Assembly (NCBI GenBank): GCA_964016985.1
Contig: OZ024831.1
Span: forward strand, 81,880,263 to 81,944,262
Source of the DNA: Anodontia alba
Lineage: Eukaryota; Mollusca; Bivalvia; Lucinida; Lucinidae
Reading direction: 5' to 3'
Length of the DNA: 64,000 bases
In this document: positions 63,927 to 64,000 of the stretch, piece by piece
Layout of the letters: the number at the start of each line of letters is the position of its first letter
Numbering within the stretch: position 1 is the first letter of the stretch
Notes under the pieces: model-generated
What the model was told of the DNA's origin: nothing
Seen by the model: only the letters and a program-made list of their open reading frames with translations
Databases searched by the model: none
Position numbers and translations under genes: made by a program

Positions 63927-64000
63927 AACCCTTGTCCTGCTGAATAAATTAAGATGCCATGCCCCCTTCTAATTTTCAGCTAATCAGATTACTTTATCCG
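63927..64000 (-). mobile_element. Fold-back MITE (CCTGCTGAA family), cut by window edge
   Basis: TTAACCCTTGTCCTGCTGAA TAAATTAAGATGCCATGCCC is the right half of the family in reverse. Confidence 0.75.

Overview
This is an animal genome window, most likely from a bivalve mollusc. That is an inference from the repeat content: tRNA-headed SINEs with CAAACAAAC-type tails, many fold-back elements, and tandem arrays fused to (GGAC/CGTC)n tracts. I see no bacterial operons, no CRISPR array, no rRNA and no convincing functional tRNA gene. Unique coding sequence is sparse. Most of the window is intron or intergenic DNA packed with nested mobile elements.

The one gene I recognise lies on the minus strand in the left fifth of the window. 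It is a USF3-like basic helix-loop-helix transcription factor. A bHLH exon (12952-13087), a large Ser/Asn/Gln-rich exon (7741-8834) and a Gln-rich exon (1275-1767) all have good splice sites. A tiny start exon at 13962-13972 fits the bHLH exon in phase. The second helix is not in the assembled sequence. A 200-N gap (11486-11685) is bordered by a plausible splice acceptor, and the exon phases require at least one more exon there. The gene continues off the left edge.

A second minus-strand candidate gene (20579-21157) has a CRE palindrome and a YY1-type site at its start, but I do not recognise the product. Possible plus-strand exons (52782, 55366, 62513) and one minus-strand donor (48.6 kb) hint at further genes to the right. 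All of these are weak.

Layout: 0-21 kb holds the USF3-like gene and its introns, with a 3.2-kb element carrying a 166-bp tandem array (2461-5615), nested SINEs and fold-backs. 22-23.7 kb is a tandem-core element. 23.6-28.7 kb has two decayed minus-strand LINEs. 29-30.9 kb has fold-backs. 31.4-36.5 kb has a third decayed LINE plus LINE and Penelope-like remnants. 36.4-39.2 kb has two tandem-core elements, one with perfect 12-bp inverted ends. 39.5-41.5 kb is a plus-strand LINE remnant. 42.8-59 kb is fold-back-rich intergenic or intronic DNA. 59.5-62.56 kb is a 75-bp tandem array, followed by SINEs to the right edge.

The most unusual signal is the 75-bp array. Nearly every unit carries a 3' splice site joined directly to a 5' splice site (TTTCAG/GTAAGA) downstream of a branchpoint-like CTAAT or TTAAT. 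That is the layout of a recursive-splicing site, repeated about 28 times, and the array ends in an exon-like segment with its own donor. The second theme is a set of elements with hairpin or inverted ends and a tandemly expanded core, seen at eight or more places.
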